DNA of 23,058 nucleotides. Origin: Apostichopus parvimensis (Eukaryota > Echinodermata > Holothuroidea > Aspidochirotida > Stichopodidae). Positions 1-9,985 of this stretch are shown here, one piece after another (position 1 is the stretch's first letter; every line of letters starts with the position of its first letter). The position numbers and the translations under genes were made by a program. The notes below the pieces were generated by a model. The model was not told the DNA's origin. It saw only the letters and a program-made list of their open reading frames with translations, and searched no databases. The DNA lies in contig KN884005.1 in the NCBI GenBank assembly GCA_000934455.1, forward strand, positions 36,381 through 59,438. The letters run 5' to 3'.

Positions 1-40
1 GCTCCGCGCCAACCGATGGTGGCGCTCCGCTTAGATAGTC
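1..40 (-). repeat. Edge fragment of a dispersed repeat also present at 6629-6667
   Basis: The first 39 bases match the reverse complement of 6629-6667 with about two mismatches. The shared core contains the strings GGCGCTCCGC and TTAGATAGT. At 6629 this core lies just inside a CAGTGGCGGAGCTAGG end of hAT-like type, so the window probably opens inside a related non-autonomous element in the opposite orientation. The sequence beyond position 40 diverges between the copies, so the far border of this copy cannot be placed. The remainder of the element would lie outside the window. Confidence 0.6.
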
Positions 41-1424
41 TTGCTGGCAGGTTTGCCCCCCCACTTTCACAACTCAAATCCCGCCCCTGCTTTTAGTGTT
101 TACGGATGTCTCCCCGAGATCGGTCGTTTGTTTCCGTTTGATTGTGGGGTACTTTCCGGGCAAGAATACCCTTCCCCTATTCCCGCCAAGTCCAAAATCG
201 TGACTTTAATTCATGCGTTGAATCGAAACAATCTTACTTCTTAGTGGTTCAAAACGGTCACTTCATATATAGCTATAGTCTGAACACGCAAAATCAGACC
301 GAGTGTTGTGCACAAACTGAGTCCATATTCTACTGATTTTCGAATCTTTCGGATATCTGTGAAGACTGATTCCTGCCCATTTGGTGTTGCTGCAACCACC
401 AACAACACACCGAACCGGCAGTTTTGCTCGAAAAATTGGTATAACTTAACAAAATTCAGTTTCGTAAAGACTAGCACTTGTTTACCTCGGAACGTATAGG
501 CTTATGTACCGCGTCCCGACGCCGTGTACAGACAGTGCATGTCATAGTAAACATCGTTCATGCAATGACGTCATTGAGTCTGAAGGTTAAACTGCTTATT
601 TTTCGAGCAACGGTGGGACGTTTTTTTTTTTCATTTGATGTTTTCTACACGAAATTAACGGTTTTTTTAACAAAAAAGTTATATATTTGTCTATCAAATT
701 GTCCAAATATTTCATTTCAATGATTGACATATGACCGTGTCATGACCTCTTTAGGGAGATGTTACATTTTTAACATTTATTTATATATGAAATTGAAGAC
801 TGGAGGAGCTGGCGTTTGCATGTTTTAATTTGTCATAATACTGGTATTTTTTATTGAACTGTTTACATTCACATTGAAAAGGAGACAGGACACCAAAAGA
901 TTACATTATATCGCCACCCCCCACCATCCCAAGTGGCACTATGACATTACACATTGGCAAAAAATAGCTCCATGCCACGACTTTTAAAAACCAATTTACT
1001 CCCGTACCGTGCAAGATAATGGACTTAGATATTTTAGGGATAAGTTCATCACAAGGATCTTGGTGATATAAGTTCATTATGATGGTTTGGGATTCCTTCA
1101 CTTTAATCCTTAGGTATGGTTAGGCTAACTCTAAGAATGGCTTAAATTAATTAACCTTGGTCTAGGTATTGTAGTCATCGCGGTCACAATTAAAATTTGA
1201 GTGATTTATTCATCATTTTTATACGAGTTACACCCATTGTCATCAATGTCGGTCAGTGACTTACACCACCTGTTTCCTCATTTACACATAGCTCTAATTA
1301 AATGTACCGACACTGTTACACCGATTCAGTAGAGATAAATAGCGTTACTCCAGTCTACTGTCTATAGCTACTCGCGCAACAGATACAAGCATAGAATGTA
1401 CTGCAATCCTAACACTAGGCTACT
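41..1424. other. Intergenic stretch without a recognisable gene
   Basis: Only short reading frames occur here, and none resembles a known protein or has convincing splice sites. Position 563-576 is a perfect 14-base palindrome (CAATGACGTCATTG) centred on a CRE-type TGACGTCA site, but no gene start is evident beside it. Homopolymer T runs and AT-rich sequence dominate from about 600 to 860. Confidence 0.5.
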
Positions 1425-1432
1425 ATTCAGGT

Positions 1433-1773
1433 CAGTGGCGTAGGAAGGTACTTTTGAGTGGGGGGGGGGGGCTGAAGACGGATGGCCGGCCTGGGGGAGG
1501 TGTCCCCCTCCCCTTTGGATTTGTTTGCATTTCCAGGTGGCCTCAGATGCAATTTGGTGCAATATGACACACTTCAACACCCACTCCATTTTGTAAATAA
1601 TTTTGCATTTTCACCTGGCCTTAGATGCAATTTGGTGCTCCAAATGAGATTATTTTCTCATTTGGAAATGAAAAAGGGGTTTCTGACTTGCGGAGCGGCG
1701 GAATGATACTTCCGCCCCCCATATTTTTCACTGGGGGGCTGGCGCCCCCAGCCCCCCGGTTCCTACGCCCTTG
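1433..1773. mobile_element. Complete hAT-type MITE, 341 bp, with 8-bp TSD
   Basis: The element begins CAGTGGCGTAGGAA and ends with TTCCTACGCCCTTG, imperfect terminal inverted repeats of about 14 bases of the CAG...CTG hAT kind. It is bracketed by an exact 8-base duplication ATTCAGGT at 1425-1432 and 1774-1781, which is the target-site length expected for hAT transposases. There is no transposase reading frame, so it must be mobilised in trans. Inside are two 37-base direct repeats (1524-1560 and 1602-1638), a 10-base hairpin (1640-1649 with 1656-1665), and G-rich or C-rich runs near both ends. The exact TSD suggests a fairly recent insertion. Confidence 0.88.
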
Positions 1774-1781
1774 ATTCAGGT

Positions 1782-2928
1782 ATATTATTGTTGACCCACA
1801 CCTCATTCTGTTTTCACGAGTTATGCTATCGTGTATGAAATGCTGCATTAATCAATTAAAAGACGAGGTAGAAATAATAAAGATATTACCTTCCCATAAT
1901 CCTGGGTGTTTTCAAATGGCAGTTAGTTGGTTCTCAAGTCAGTGTGACATGGTTGTTATGTTCGGCTTGTTCCAAAGGGTAATATTCGTCGTTATGCAAA
2001 AATGCATGGACCTTAGACAAATTGTGTTACTGAGTGGTTGTAATGATGACTAAAGTATTCGTCAGTATGTAAAAACGAGAGTGGATCTAAGGTGGACATT
2101 CGTCAAAAATGAGTCAGAAAAATGAAAAAAGTAGACAGTTTTAAAACTTCTAACTCGGCTCAACCGATTCTTCACCCTCGAAATAGGTAAGAACAATATT
2201 TAACTCAATTTCGCCAAAAGTGCACACTCGCCACTACGCGAAAACGGGGACGAAATAATTTATGTACACCTAAATACCCAATATGGCTTCCCCCAGCATA
2301 TAAAGGCTACCGATACGGTCAGAATGCCCTAGCGTGCTTTTATATCTTCAATTATCTGTGTAAAACAATGAATAAAGTAGAGCTTATAAAGTAACATTAA
2401 GTCCTATTTTTCCCTTACAAAGTATTTCCCTAAAATTGTTGGCTGATGATGGAAAGAGGAACATAGTGTAAGCATACTGGTGCAATTTGAATTTAATTCC
2501 TATGAATCGTTTGCGAGATAACAATATTTGAAGCTGATATCTTTTGTACAAAAAGTGAACTTGAAACAAGCAGGTGTGATGTCATTGATGCACACGGACA
2601 TTTTCTTTCTTTGTGTTTTCTTTAAAACGTATATCCCATTTCCCTTTCAGAACAATGTTAAATCTCTGTTTTATATTTCACGTTAGATGGTCTTAATCGG
2701 CCACCGTAATTTCTGAAACTTTTTGATGACGTCACCTCTACCGCAGGCTGTAGGTGCTAGGCATATGTATGTAAATAAACATAAAATAGACATTCCATGT
2801 AATCTAGTTCAGTCATCGCGTAGTGGTTGTAACCGTACCTGGAGCGACGACAGTGGCAGGTAGATACTAGTAGTAGCACTAGTAGCTCACATTTCTAGTC
2901 CACGGTTTCTACGAATACAGTATTCAGC
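1782..2928. other. Intergenic region upstream of the DM13 gene
   Basis: No coding exon is recognised. The last 200 bases should contain the 5' untranslated region and promoter of the plus-strand DM13 gene that starts at 2929. A perfect CRE-like site is present at 2727-2734. I see no clear TATA box at a convincing distance, and the transcription start cannot be fixed. Confidence 0.5.
2727..2734 (+). promoter_or_regulatory. Perfect CRE/ATF site upstream of the DM13 gene
   Basis: The palindrome TGACGTCA lies 195 bases before the proposed ATG at 2929. This is the consensus binding site of CREB/ATF bZIP proteins and is often found near start sites in metazoan promoters. Function is inferred only from the motif and position. 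An 8-base motif will also occur by chance, and another copy is at 566-573. Confidence 0.35.
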
Positions 2929-2983
2929 ATGGACTTGAAATACGTTCGTCAAACTTGTGGAATAATTCTTGCGCTGTGGTATT
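2929..2983 (+). CDS. DM13-domain secreted protein, first coding exon (signal peptide)
   Basis: The ATG at 2929 opens the peptide MDLKYVRQTCGIILALWY, a basic start followed by a hydrophobic core typical of a signal peptide. The exon stops at a good donor (T|GTAAGA), leaving phase 1. The DM13 exon at 4296 begins in the same phase, so joining gives a codon TTC and extends the hydrophobic stretch into LQLASG, a plausible cleavage region. The product is therefore expected in the secretory pathway. The pairing rests on phase match, signal-peptide character and orientation. No transcript evidence is available, and a different first exon is possible. Confidence 0.6.
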
Positions 2984-4295
2984 GTAAGAAAAAAAACTTG
3001 ATTTCAAAAGTGTTATTTGGGCTGGCCAAAGAAAACTAGTTAGAGTAAGATCACAGGGGCTCTAACTTCCAATGCCAATTCTAGCCTTATCTTAGGCATA
3101 TTGTTTGGCAACTATGGGGGTACCTGTAGTTATAGGTAGTGCTCTGCATGGTTTTACTCTAGAACTTAGATTAGGACTAGCTAAGTTTTGGCATATAGGC
3201 CTGTACCTTAGAAATAAACTCAAGTAACATGCTTTTTGGTTTGGCTATGGTTACATATGTCCCTTCATGAGTATTTGAAGACAAAAACTGCTTTGGTATA
3301 CCTATGATGGATACCTCAATGAGAGGTTTTACTTTAAAGCCTAGGCAATATAGTTAATGATAAATCGAAGGGATACAAACCCTGCAAATTAATGTTATAC
3401 ATACAGGCAAGCCAGAGGGAAATGGTTGATTATTTTCATGTTGATATTTTCATTAGTTGATAGACTCCTAGCTAGCAGAAAAGTAAAGCATGGCTGTTTG
3501 AAAGTCATTCAGTAGTTTGTATGTGAATGAAAGACCTATGGCTGTCTCTTCCCGGCCCCCAACCCCCCTCCCCACCCCAAAAAAAATATTAGGCGACTGA
3601 TGGTGCATATATGCAAGGCCGTTTGCAAAATTATGTCAACCCCTTGTATAAAGTGCAAGAGTTTTTGAAAAGGTACATGTATTTGCTGTAGATCTTTCAA
3701 TCCATGAAGAATGTTAACAAAGACTAACACCTCCAGAAGCTCTTCCATAAATCATTCTATCCAATTAGTAGCTGCTGGGTGTGAAGACTCGCGCACAAAG
3801 AAATGTCTGATGCCAGTAATCTGACCTAGTTTCGAATGAGGTGTAACAGAAGTGTTAGACACCACCATCTATACCAGGACATACACACACAGCTTGCTAC
3901 GTCGGTAATTAGACACTATAGTGTACATGCAGTCAATACATACAGCTACGGTCAATACCCACAACACAGTGTACATATAGCAGCGATGGACATCTCATGT
4001 CTAGATAAAAGATAACAAGGTATCACGTTTCATTACTGTCTGCATTTTGTAGCGACAAGAAGAAAACTTCACTTGCAAGAAACGGAAAGTTAACTTTTTC
4101 AGAGCGCCGCACACGGTTTGGGGCGAGTCTTCAATGCCTTTAAAAGAAATATGCATTCTACAACATTGATGAATATACCACAATGATAATTTGAGGAAAA
4201 AAATTAAAAAATAAGATGAAAAAGCCTGCAGGTGAAGAAAAAAAGAATCGCTTGTTTTCCATAAATTTATGTTTTGCACCTTCTCTTCTCGACAG
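2984..4295 (+). other. Proposed first intron of the DM13 gene
   Basis: This 1.3-kb stretch runs from GTAAGA to a pyrimidine-rich acceptor (CTTCTCTTCTCGACAG). I see no additional exon in it with support. It includes a C-rich tract with an A run near 3553-3588 that may be the edge of an old repeat, and a few CA-rich steps near 3880-3970. Nothing else is recognisable. Confidence 0.45.
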
Positions 4296-4454
4296 TCCTA
4301 CAGCTAGCAAGTGGTCGTTACCATGGTACTGAGATTGGAACAATTGCACTTGCAGGTTCCACTGAGTCGGGAGCAAAGGGAACCATCTTTGCTGTGGACA
4401 ATTCACGAATCTTCATAAAAGGATTCACTTTTGATGGAAACCAATTTGGCACAG
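4296..4454 (+). CDS. DM13-domain exon
   Basis: A 159-base exon bounded by a strong acceptor (TTCTCGACAG) and donor (ACAG|GTAAGA), phase 1 at both ends. The 53-residue product carries SGRYHGTEIGTIALAG followed by GTIFAVDNSRIFIKGFTFDG. This pattern, a small residue-rich first half and then a V/AVD...IKGFxxDG core, is the signature of DM13 domains (Skeletor, DM13/DOMON proteins and extracellular relatives), in which the core is usually followed by GPDAYFW. The sequence ends just before that segment, so the domain must be completed by a further exon. I could not find it downstream in this window. DM13 is thought to act in extracellular or membrane redox proteins. The specific function here is unknown. 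Confidence 0.75.
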
Positions 4455-4535
4455 GTAAGACAGTTTCTCAGCTATATTGGAAAACCTTATTTCAGTTTAC
4501 AAAATTACCCTATTCCTCGTTCAATACTAAAAAGT

Positions 4536-4845
4536 AAAACCTGGATGATCCAGACTTTTTTTTTTACCGTATCCAGGTTTATCAGTATCCTAATAGCCAA
4601 TGCAATGTATTGTCATTTAAACCTAGTTTTTCAAGTTTTAATCAATAAACATCAAATACATGTTATCAATACCAAGGCTTAGACTGGGGCCATGTATGGT
4701 ATTCCATATTAAAAAGGAAAATATGTACAGACAAAGAATGATTGGCTGCACTATATGCTGACTTACAGCAAAAGTCTGATATGAATGCTAACGTCTTTTT
4801 CATATCCTGAGAATCCCTGTTCCTAAACTTTTCCGGATAATCCAG
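4536..4845. mobile_element. Tigger/pogo-like inverted-repeat relic
   Basis: The left edge (TAAAACCTGGATGATCC at about 4536) is repeated in inverted form at about 4818-4845 (reverse strand TAAACCCTGGATTATCC). Both resemble the AACCyyGGATtATCCg terminal repeats of Tigger/pogo-group Tc1/mariner elements. A second short inverted pair AAACCTGGAT (4537-4546) and ATCCAGGTTT (4571-4580) makes a hairpin at the left end. The interior of about 250 bases is AT-rich and has no transposase. The ends differ at several positions and no clean TA duplication is evident, so it is old. Confidence 0.4.
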
Positions 4846-4919
4846 GGTTTACCGTGGTTAATTGGTTATATAGCTGACCATTCCATTGCTGATAATTGCA
4901 TTGAGCTGGTCCAACGGTA

Positions 4920-5180
4920 CGCAACTATGCAAAAACGTTTTTGAAACGTTATTAAACGTTTCGTCTTTTGTTTTGATAACGTTATTTGTGTAATAAATAT
5001 GTCACAAAAATGTTTTCAGGCTAATATTTCAAAACATTTTTTCTTTAAAACATTAATATAACATTAATATAACATTAATATCTCATAAAAACGTTATGCC
5101 AACGTTTTAATAACACCACATTTAACGTTATAAACATATTTCAGAGGCTCTTATAAAAATGTTATGATAACGTTTTGTGT
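4920..5180. mobile_element. AACGTT-rich non-autonomous element
   Basis: This stretch is saturated with variants of AACGTT, AACGTTAT and AACATT. The beginning (ATGCAAAAACGTTTTTG) and the end (ATAACGTTTTGTGTATG) are roughly inverted copies, and three tandem AACATTAATAT units lie around 5050-5080. The arrangement suggests a MITE or foldback element with long subterminal repeats rather than coding DNA. The family is not recognised with certainty and the borders are approximate. Confidence 0.45.
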
Positions 5181-5187
5181 ATGCTGG

Positions 5188-5284
5188 AATGGATGGTCAG
5201 ACAGTCCAAGTTTGCGACACTGACCGATCAAGATATTGTTCGGTTGAAGTCGCATCAACTATCAGTCAGGGAAGCTTCATCATA
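5188..5284 (+). pseudogene. Possible fragment of a Crypton-type/ZMYM-like domain
   Basis: The reading frame includes RQSKFATLTDQDIVRLKSH. This resembles the short N-terminal module (FATxTxEDIxxL) found before the tyrosine-recombinase-like region in Crypton elements and in host proteins descended from them. The similarity fades after about 35 residues, and no recombinase core follows. No confident splice acceptor precedes it. It abuts the AACGTT-rich repeat, so a degraded transposon piece is the simplest reading, but an exon of a host gene cannot be excluded. Confidence 0.3.
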
Positions 5285-5389
5285 CAACTACATACTAAAA
5301 TGTACATTTTATAATAATGTTCGAACTTTTCTGATAAACAATGGACACATATATATGCTCAGGTAGAATGGCATAATGTCAGAAGCACA

Positions 5390-6350
5390 AACTTAAGTTT
5401 CAAGTTTATTTAAAATCCAGTATAAAATACACGAAAGTACATATTTATAAATAGGATATGAAAAACAGTTAAAGAGTTATAAAGCTTGAAATAGTATGTG
5501 CTATATGTACAAATAATAAATGAAAAGTTAATAAAAGAATTAAAGTAGGTTTTGTGGAACAACACCCTGAATAAATTTTGCAGCCCTATAAACTGTTAAC
5601 TGTGTTAAAATTAATGTACAGTTCAAATGTTGGCGTGATTGTCCTATTTCTCAAATTATAATTAGTCTGTTGAAGAAGTGACTTCAGCTCGATATGGAGT
5701 GGGTGTTTCTCGTCTCTATCTGAATTTTATGAGAAATCCTTTTAAAATCTCTCATGCATGGCTGCATTGTTAACTTTGTTATAAGGGTATAACTTTGTAA
5801 ATATAACTTTGTTAATAAGGGTGTTAAAATATGAGCTAAACATTTTAGCACAGTAACGCAAGGAGGCTCTAATTCTTTACAAGTAAAAAATGGTTTCAGG
5901 AGGAACAGCGTATATAATATGAGGTAAAATATATGTATTAAAACTTCCATTCTTACCTCTAACTTAAAATATGGCACAATAAAAGATAAAGTAGATATGA
6001 TATAATAAACCCTCTAATTCTGAAAATACGACACCTAAACTTACGGTTATTGTCTTTACACACCCCTAATTGCATCGTCTGTTCAGTCGGTACTGTCAAC
6101 TTGGGCACCCTGTATCACAGTTTTCCTCGCTTTGGCAGTGAGTAGGCCCTCTTGTTTAATGTTGGAAAATTCAAAAATCATCTCTTTAGATTTTTTTGGG
6201 TTCAGAAGTAAGTTCTTTTTATCACAGACAGTAACAACATGAGATACCACAGATTCATAATTATTTTGATCCACATTATGTGAGAATTTAGATATTTTAA
6301 CAGAGAGTGCTGTGTCATCTGCATATTTGATGACAGCACAATTAGATTAA
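5390..6350 (-). mobile_element. 5'-truncated non-LTR retrotransposon (LINE)
   Basis: The minus strand from about 6350 to 6083 encodes the reverse transcriptase palm motif KYADDTAL (YADD at 6314-6325), followed by a CDKKNLLLNPKKSKEMIFEF segment. This is the usual arrangement in CR1/L2/RTE-like LINE polymerases, where the YxDD box precedes a LN.KKTKEM motif. The frame ends at a stop near 6083. The sequence from there to about 5390 is non-coding and AT-rich and is probably the 3' end of the same element. Upstream of the YADD box the frame is quickly lost, as expected for 5' truncation. The clade is not determined, and the 3' border is approximate. Confidence 0.6.
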
Positions 6351-6565
6351 ACCTGTTACACTACAGCTGTTAGGTATGAATGGAGTCCATGATGTGTTAC
6401 CTTGGGAAAAGGTTGTATGTACAGTACTTGGTACTATCAGAGTATTAACTGAAAAGTTGGTATATAACTATGTGCAGATATTTTTTCAGCTGTGCAGTTA
6501 ACCTCTCAACTTGTAATTTACATGAATCTGAAAGTTTAAAATTCAACTACATTCAATGCTCTAAC

Positions 6566-6950
6566 CAGTGGCGGAGCTAGGGGTATTGGTCAGGGGGTGC
6601 GAGAATGGTCTGTAGGGGCGCTTTCGGCACTATCTAAGCGGAGCGCCACCACAGGTTGGCGCGGAGCGTAAGAATTTTTTTGAGTAAAGATACTCCCGAG
6701 ATCGCCGGAAATGACCCTTTCCGTCCTTGCTAATTTGCAGATAAACGAAGAATAAATAGGTGTCATCGCCATTTTGTCAGAAAATTACACCAACAAAATG
6801 TGACAAATGTCAATAGGTAATAAGTAATAAAAAAGTCAATAATCGCGAATAAGTAAAAAGTGGTAAAAAGCTGAAAAGGGCGCCAGCAGTCCGTTTGAGA
6901 CCGTCAGGGGGGGGGGGGGATCCGCCCCCTCTGACCTGGTGACCTGGTGA
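6566..6950. mobile_element. hAT-like non-autonomous element, one end missing
   Basis: The left end CAGTGGCGGAGCTAGGGG at 6566 is a hAT-type terminal repeat. The interior contains GGCGC-rich sequence shared with the left edge of the window, a stretch of loosely repeated AATAAGTAATAAAAA, and a run of about 14 G residues near 6907-6920. The right side ends with GACCTGGTGACC twice and CCCCTA, after which the expected inverted end is absent. No 8-base duplication is visible, so it is either truncated or rearranged. There is no transposase frame. Confidence 0.55.
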
Positions 6951-8322
6951 CCCCTACTTCAAGAGGTGAAACCTGAATGGTAAAAGGCTATAGCTTTTAT
7001 CGATTTACAGTTGCGGGTGTCTATAACCAGCGCGCCGCCGCGTCAATGATTCATAAGTGATACAACACATTAATATCATAATATTTGTATGTAACATGTA
7101 ATATATGTAACCATTTTGTTAGGTTACATCCCCACCCCTACACAAAATAATAATACAATGGAACCATTAGTTTGGTCCATACGTTCACTCAAGTATCCCA
7201 AGAATTCCGTAAGTGATGTATCATGTTACCTTAGTTTACTTTTTGGCCCACTCTTTCAAATATGCAATTTATTTTTGGACAATATACTTAAGTTTCTAAG
7301 TTGATAAAGTAAAGATATCTTTCAATGTAAACATGCAAGTATGCAGATGTTGGCGTCTGAGTTTATATTTTGTTTTGTTAATGATACGACATTGCTAAGT
7401 TGTTAAGTAGCCAAACGATAGTAACATGTAACTATGCAAGTATATGCAGATGATGGCATTTATAGCTTTATCCTGTGTGTTGTCGTAGCTACGAATTTTC
7501 ACTTTTAATAGTATTAATACAGGGTTGGGTTTAGTTGCACAAACTGTATCAACGTGCAAAATTGAAGGAAAAGAGTACGGAATTTTCAGTGAGGCCATAA
7601 TTTATAATATCATATATGTTTTCCATCGTACCGCTGAGGGTCGGATGTTGTAGCTTCTGAAGAAAAATTCAAAGGTTTAGGGAGGTCCTTTGAGTTGAAC
7701 TTGATCGTGATACTTGTGTGATAAAAGTTTCACAGTACCTGCTGTGGCGAATCAGAGCACGCGTTAAGATATTTTAATACCTTTCTGTTGATCTACTTTA
7801 TCAGTTTATACAGTAGTTACTGCATCTAATACGAGAATCGGGTGGTGGACCGTATGACGCCTGCGCTTCCATTATGTGACGTTATATGATCTATATGTCA
7901 GTGTATATTGTTTGTTCTGAGAGTGGTGCCCCAGAGTGTAGGCTACTGGCCCGTAGAAATCGTTTTATGGTGTGTCGAAGGGAGTGCGACCTGGGGGAGG
8001 AGGGGGGGTGGGGTAGGAGGGGATGCCTAACTGATAAGAATTCTTCTCTGATGAGAGAATGATCCAAAAACAGGCTAAGCGGAAATAGTAGGTGCGCCTA
8101 GCTTGTTTACGGCCTGAACTCCACTGTGGACCGCAGCTTTGAGTGGGTTTTTTTTTTATCTGTGTGCCACACGTCGTTAGTAACTGTAGAATTATGATCA
8201 GTTTGTTCAAAACGGCCAAATATAGGGCCCTGCACGTGCCAGGTTATATCACCAACAGTTTTAAACATATCTGATAGGCTGGTTATGTTGGTATAGGCCT
8301 ATGGGCAATGCTCATAATTATC
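6951..8322. other. Intergenic stretch with a weak local duplication
   Basis: No gene is recognised. A degenerate direct repeat of about 45 bases is visible around 7329-7375 and 7429-7475 (both contain ATGCAAGTAT followed by GCAGATG.TGGC), with a period near 100 bases. A G-rich segment at 7992-8022 and a T run near 8148 are simple-sequence features. The remaining reading frames are short and show no family likeness. Confidence 0.45.
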
Positions 8323-8540
8323 AGTGGCATAACTAGGCCAGAGCGGCCTCACTGTGCCCAAGACACAGGGAGGGGCAGTGACAAGTTTGAACCCATCTAC
8401 CTAAGCATAGTATTGATATTAAAGATTCAGTCAGTAAACCAAATGGGTATCGATCTAGATATCCGCCAGATGAACACTTTCTTTATTCTGCTGTCGGGCC
8501 CAGCAAAAACCAAAGGCGACAAGTCCAGTAACGTCACGTA
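8323..8540. mobile_element. Possible hAT-like end fragment
   Basis: CAGTGGCATAACTAGGCC at about 8324 resembles the CAGTGGCGTAGCTAGG ends of the hAT-type elements elsewhere in the window. No matching inverted end or target duplication was found downstream, so only one end appears to survive and the right border given is arbitrary. Confidence 0.35.
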
Positions 8541-9225
8541 GAACTAAACTATCTAAGACCCCTTGGAATGTTGCATCATTGGATGGGACCTTCAATCGAA
8601 TATCTAACATTCTTAGAACAGCAATTTAATATATTATGCAGGATTTCGTAACTTATTTTAGATATCCAAGCCGTTTCCCTTATATTTATGTTGGGAGACG
8701 AACATGCACTTATATTTCAGACATGAGTTATTTCAATAAATCAATTCAGTTGGCGAGATATACAGCTTATACCAGTCAACATAATGGGTGAGTTAATGTA
8801 TGAAGTAAAATGAACCATTACGGGAAAATAGAAATTCTGTCGTTCAATATCGCAAAATTTCGAGCTTTAGCGTCCAATGATACACATACCTATAAGAAAT
8901 AATGACTTCTGTTATTCTATCATGATAACAGATGATTTAATCAGAGACAAATAATGTTTTATGAAAAAAGAACATTTCATTTGAGAATTACTCCTTTATA
9001 CATGGAGCATCTTTTGTTGCAATTTAAAATCCTTCGTGTCTTGACTTAATCAATAATGACAGCATAGGGTAAGCATTATTGTTCATCTGATCTGTCAAAA
9101 GTCTCGCATTTTCTGATCACTTAGAACGAACTCAAAAGAGACGCATTGCTTTCTGCTTTCACTGCAACGAGTAAGATTTTTACCCCATCTGTCCGACATA
9201 AATTTAAAAATAAATAATGTTACAG

Positions 9226-9302
9226 TGTCGTCCGTTTGCTCAGTGAGTTGAGCAGATGGATAAGAAGCTGAAATCTAGAGTTAGTTCGAAACCCATATAG
9301 AC
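9226..9302 (+). mobile_element. tRNA-derived SINE head (RNA polymerase III A and B boxes)
   Basis: TTTGCTCAGTGAGTTGAGCA at 9235-9254 matches the D-arm/A-box region of a tRNA (TAGCTCAGTNGGTAGAGCA), and GTTCGAAACC at 9284-9293 matches the B box. The spacing is right for a tRNA, but I see no consistent cloverleaf with a paired acceptor stem, so a tRNA-derived SINE or degraded tRNA copy is more likely than a working tRNA gene. The tail boundary is unclear. Confidence 0.5.
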
Positions 9303-9401
9303 GAATGTGACAAATTCTATTTTGACTTTTCCCTCCTTTTTCAGTCTCGTCTTAAAGTATTAGTTTTGAAGTTAGTTTTCTAGCTGCTGTGTTACGTTAT
9401 T

Positions 9402-9985
9402 CATTTTCGATGTAAATAAACAAAATTGTCAAAGTTCTTAAGGAAAACAAATCTATGGTAAAGTGATGTTGTAAATACATCCATGGATATCTTTTTGTCA
9501 TCACAAAAGAGCTTAGTATTAGCAAAACTTAGATCAAATGGTAAACTGATGTTGTAAATACATTGATCTGTAAGTTATTGTCATAACATAGGTTCCGCCT
9601 TAAAACAAGCTGTTATTCTTAGAAATATAAGATCTGACTGTTTCTCTCAGTTTATTGGATTTTAAACTCCACCGTAGCTGTTTAGATGTCAGAGATAAAC
9701 GTCTGGAAGCATTATTTGTAATCCTGAACAATTTCGTAAGACTGACGGTTTTGCCTCTGATTAACACTTTGAAAGGATATAGCCTTGTTGTTTTTATTCA
9801 TTTTCGATGTTAAATTACAAAATGTTCATATTCCTTAAAAGTAAATACAAATCTAGAATTATTAGAATGTGACTGTTGCTCTTAGTTTGAAAGGATATTA
9901 AACTCCACAGTAGTCACTTCGAATTCAAAGAGATTCGTATGGAAGCCTTTTTTTGAAATCTGGAACAATTTCGTGTAACTTCACT
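9402..9985. repeat. Degenerate local direct repeats
   Basis: Several segments recur. The region 9636-9747 resembles 9871-9985 (shared GACTGTT, TAAACTCCAC, TGGAAGC and GAACAATTTCGT). CATTTTCGATGT at 9402 recurs at 9799, each followed by an AAATTACAAAAT-like string. GATGTTGTAAATACAT at about 9464 recurs at about 9548. Together they look like an old, partly scrambled segmental duplication with unit lengths of about 235-400 bases, diverged by many substitutions and indels. Confidence 0.6.

Noticed and set aside
5684-5977. 97-codon minus-strand frame
   Set aside because: It lies within the LINE 3' region, is low-complexity and hydrophobic, and lacks any motif of reverse transcriptase or another family.
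9226-9302. Working tRNA gene
   Set aside because: The A and B boxes are good but I could not pair a seven-base acceptor stem around them, so a SINE head is preferred.
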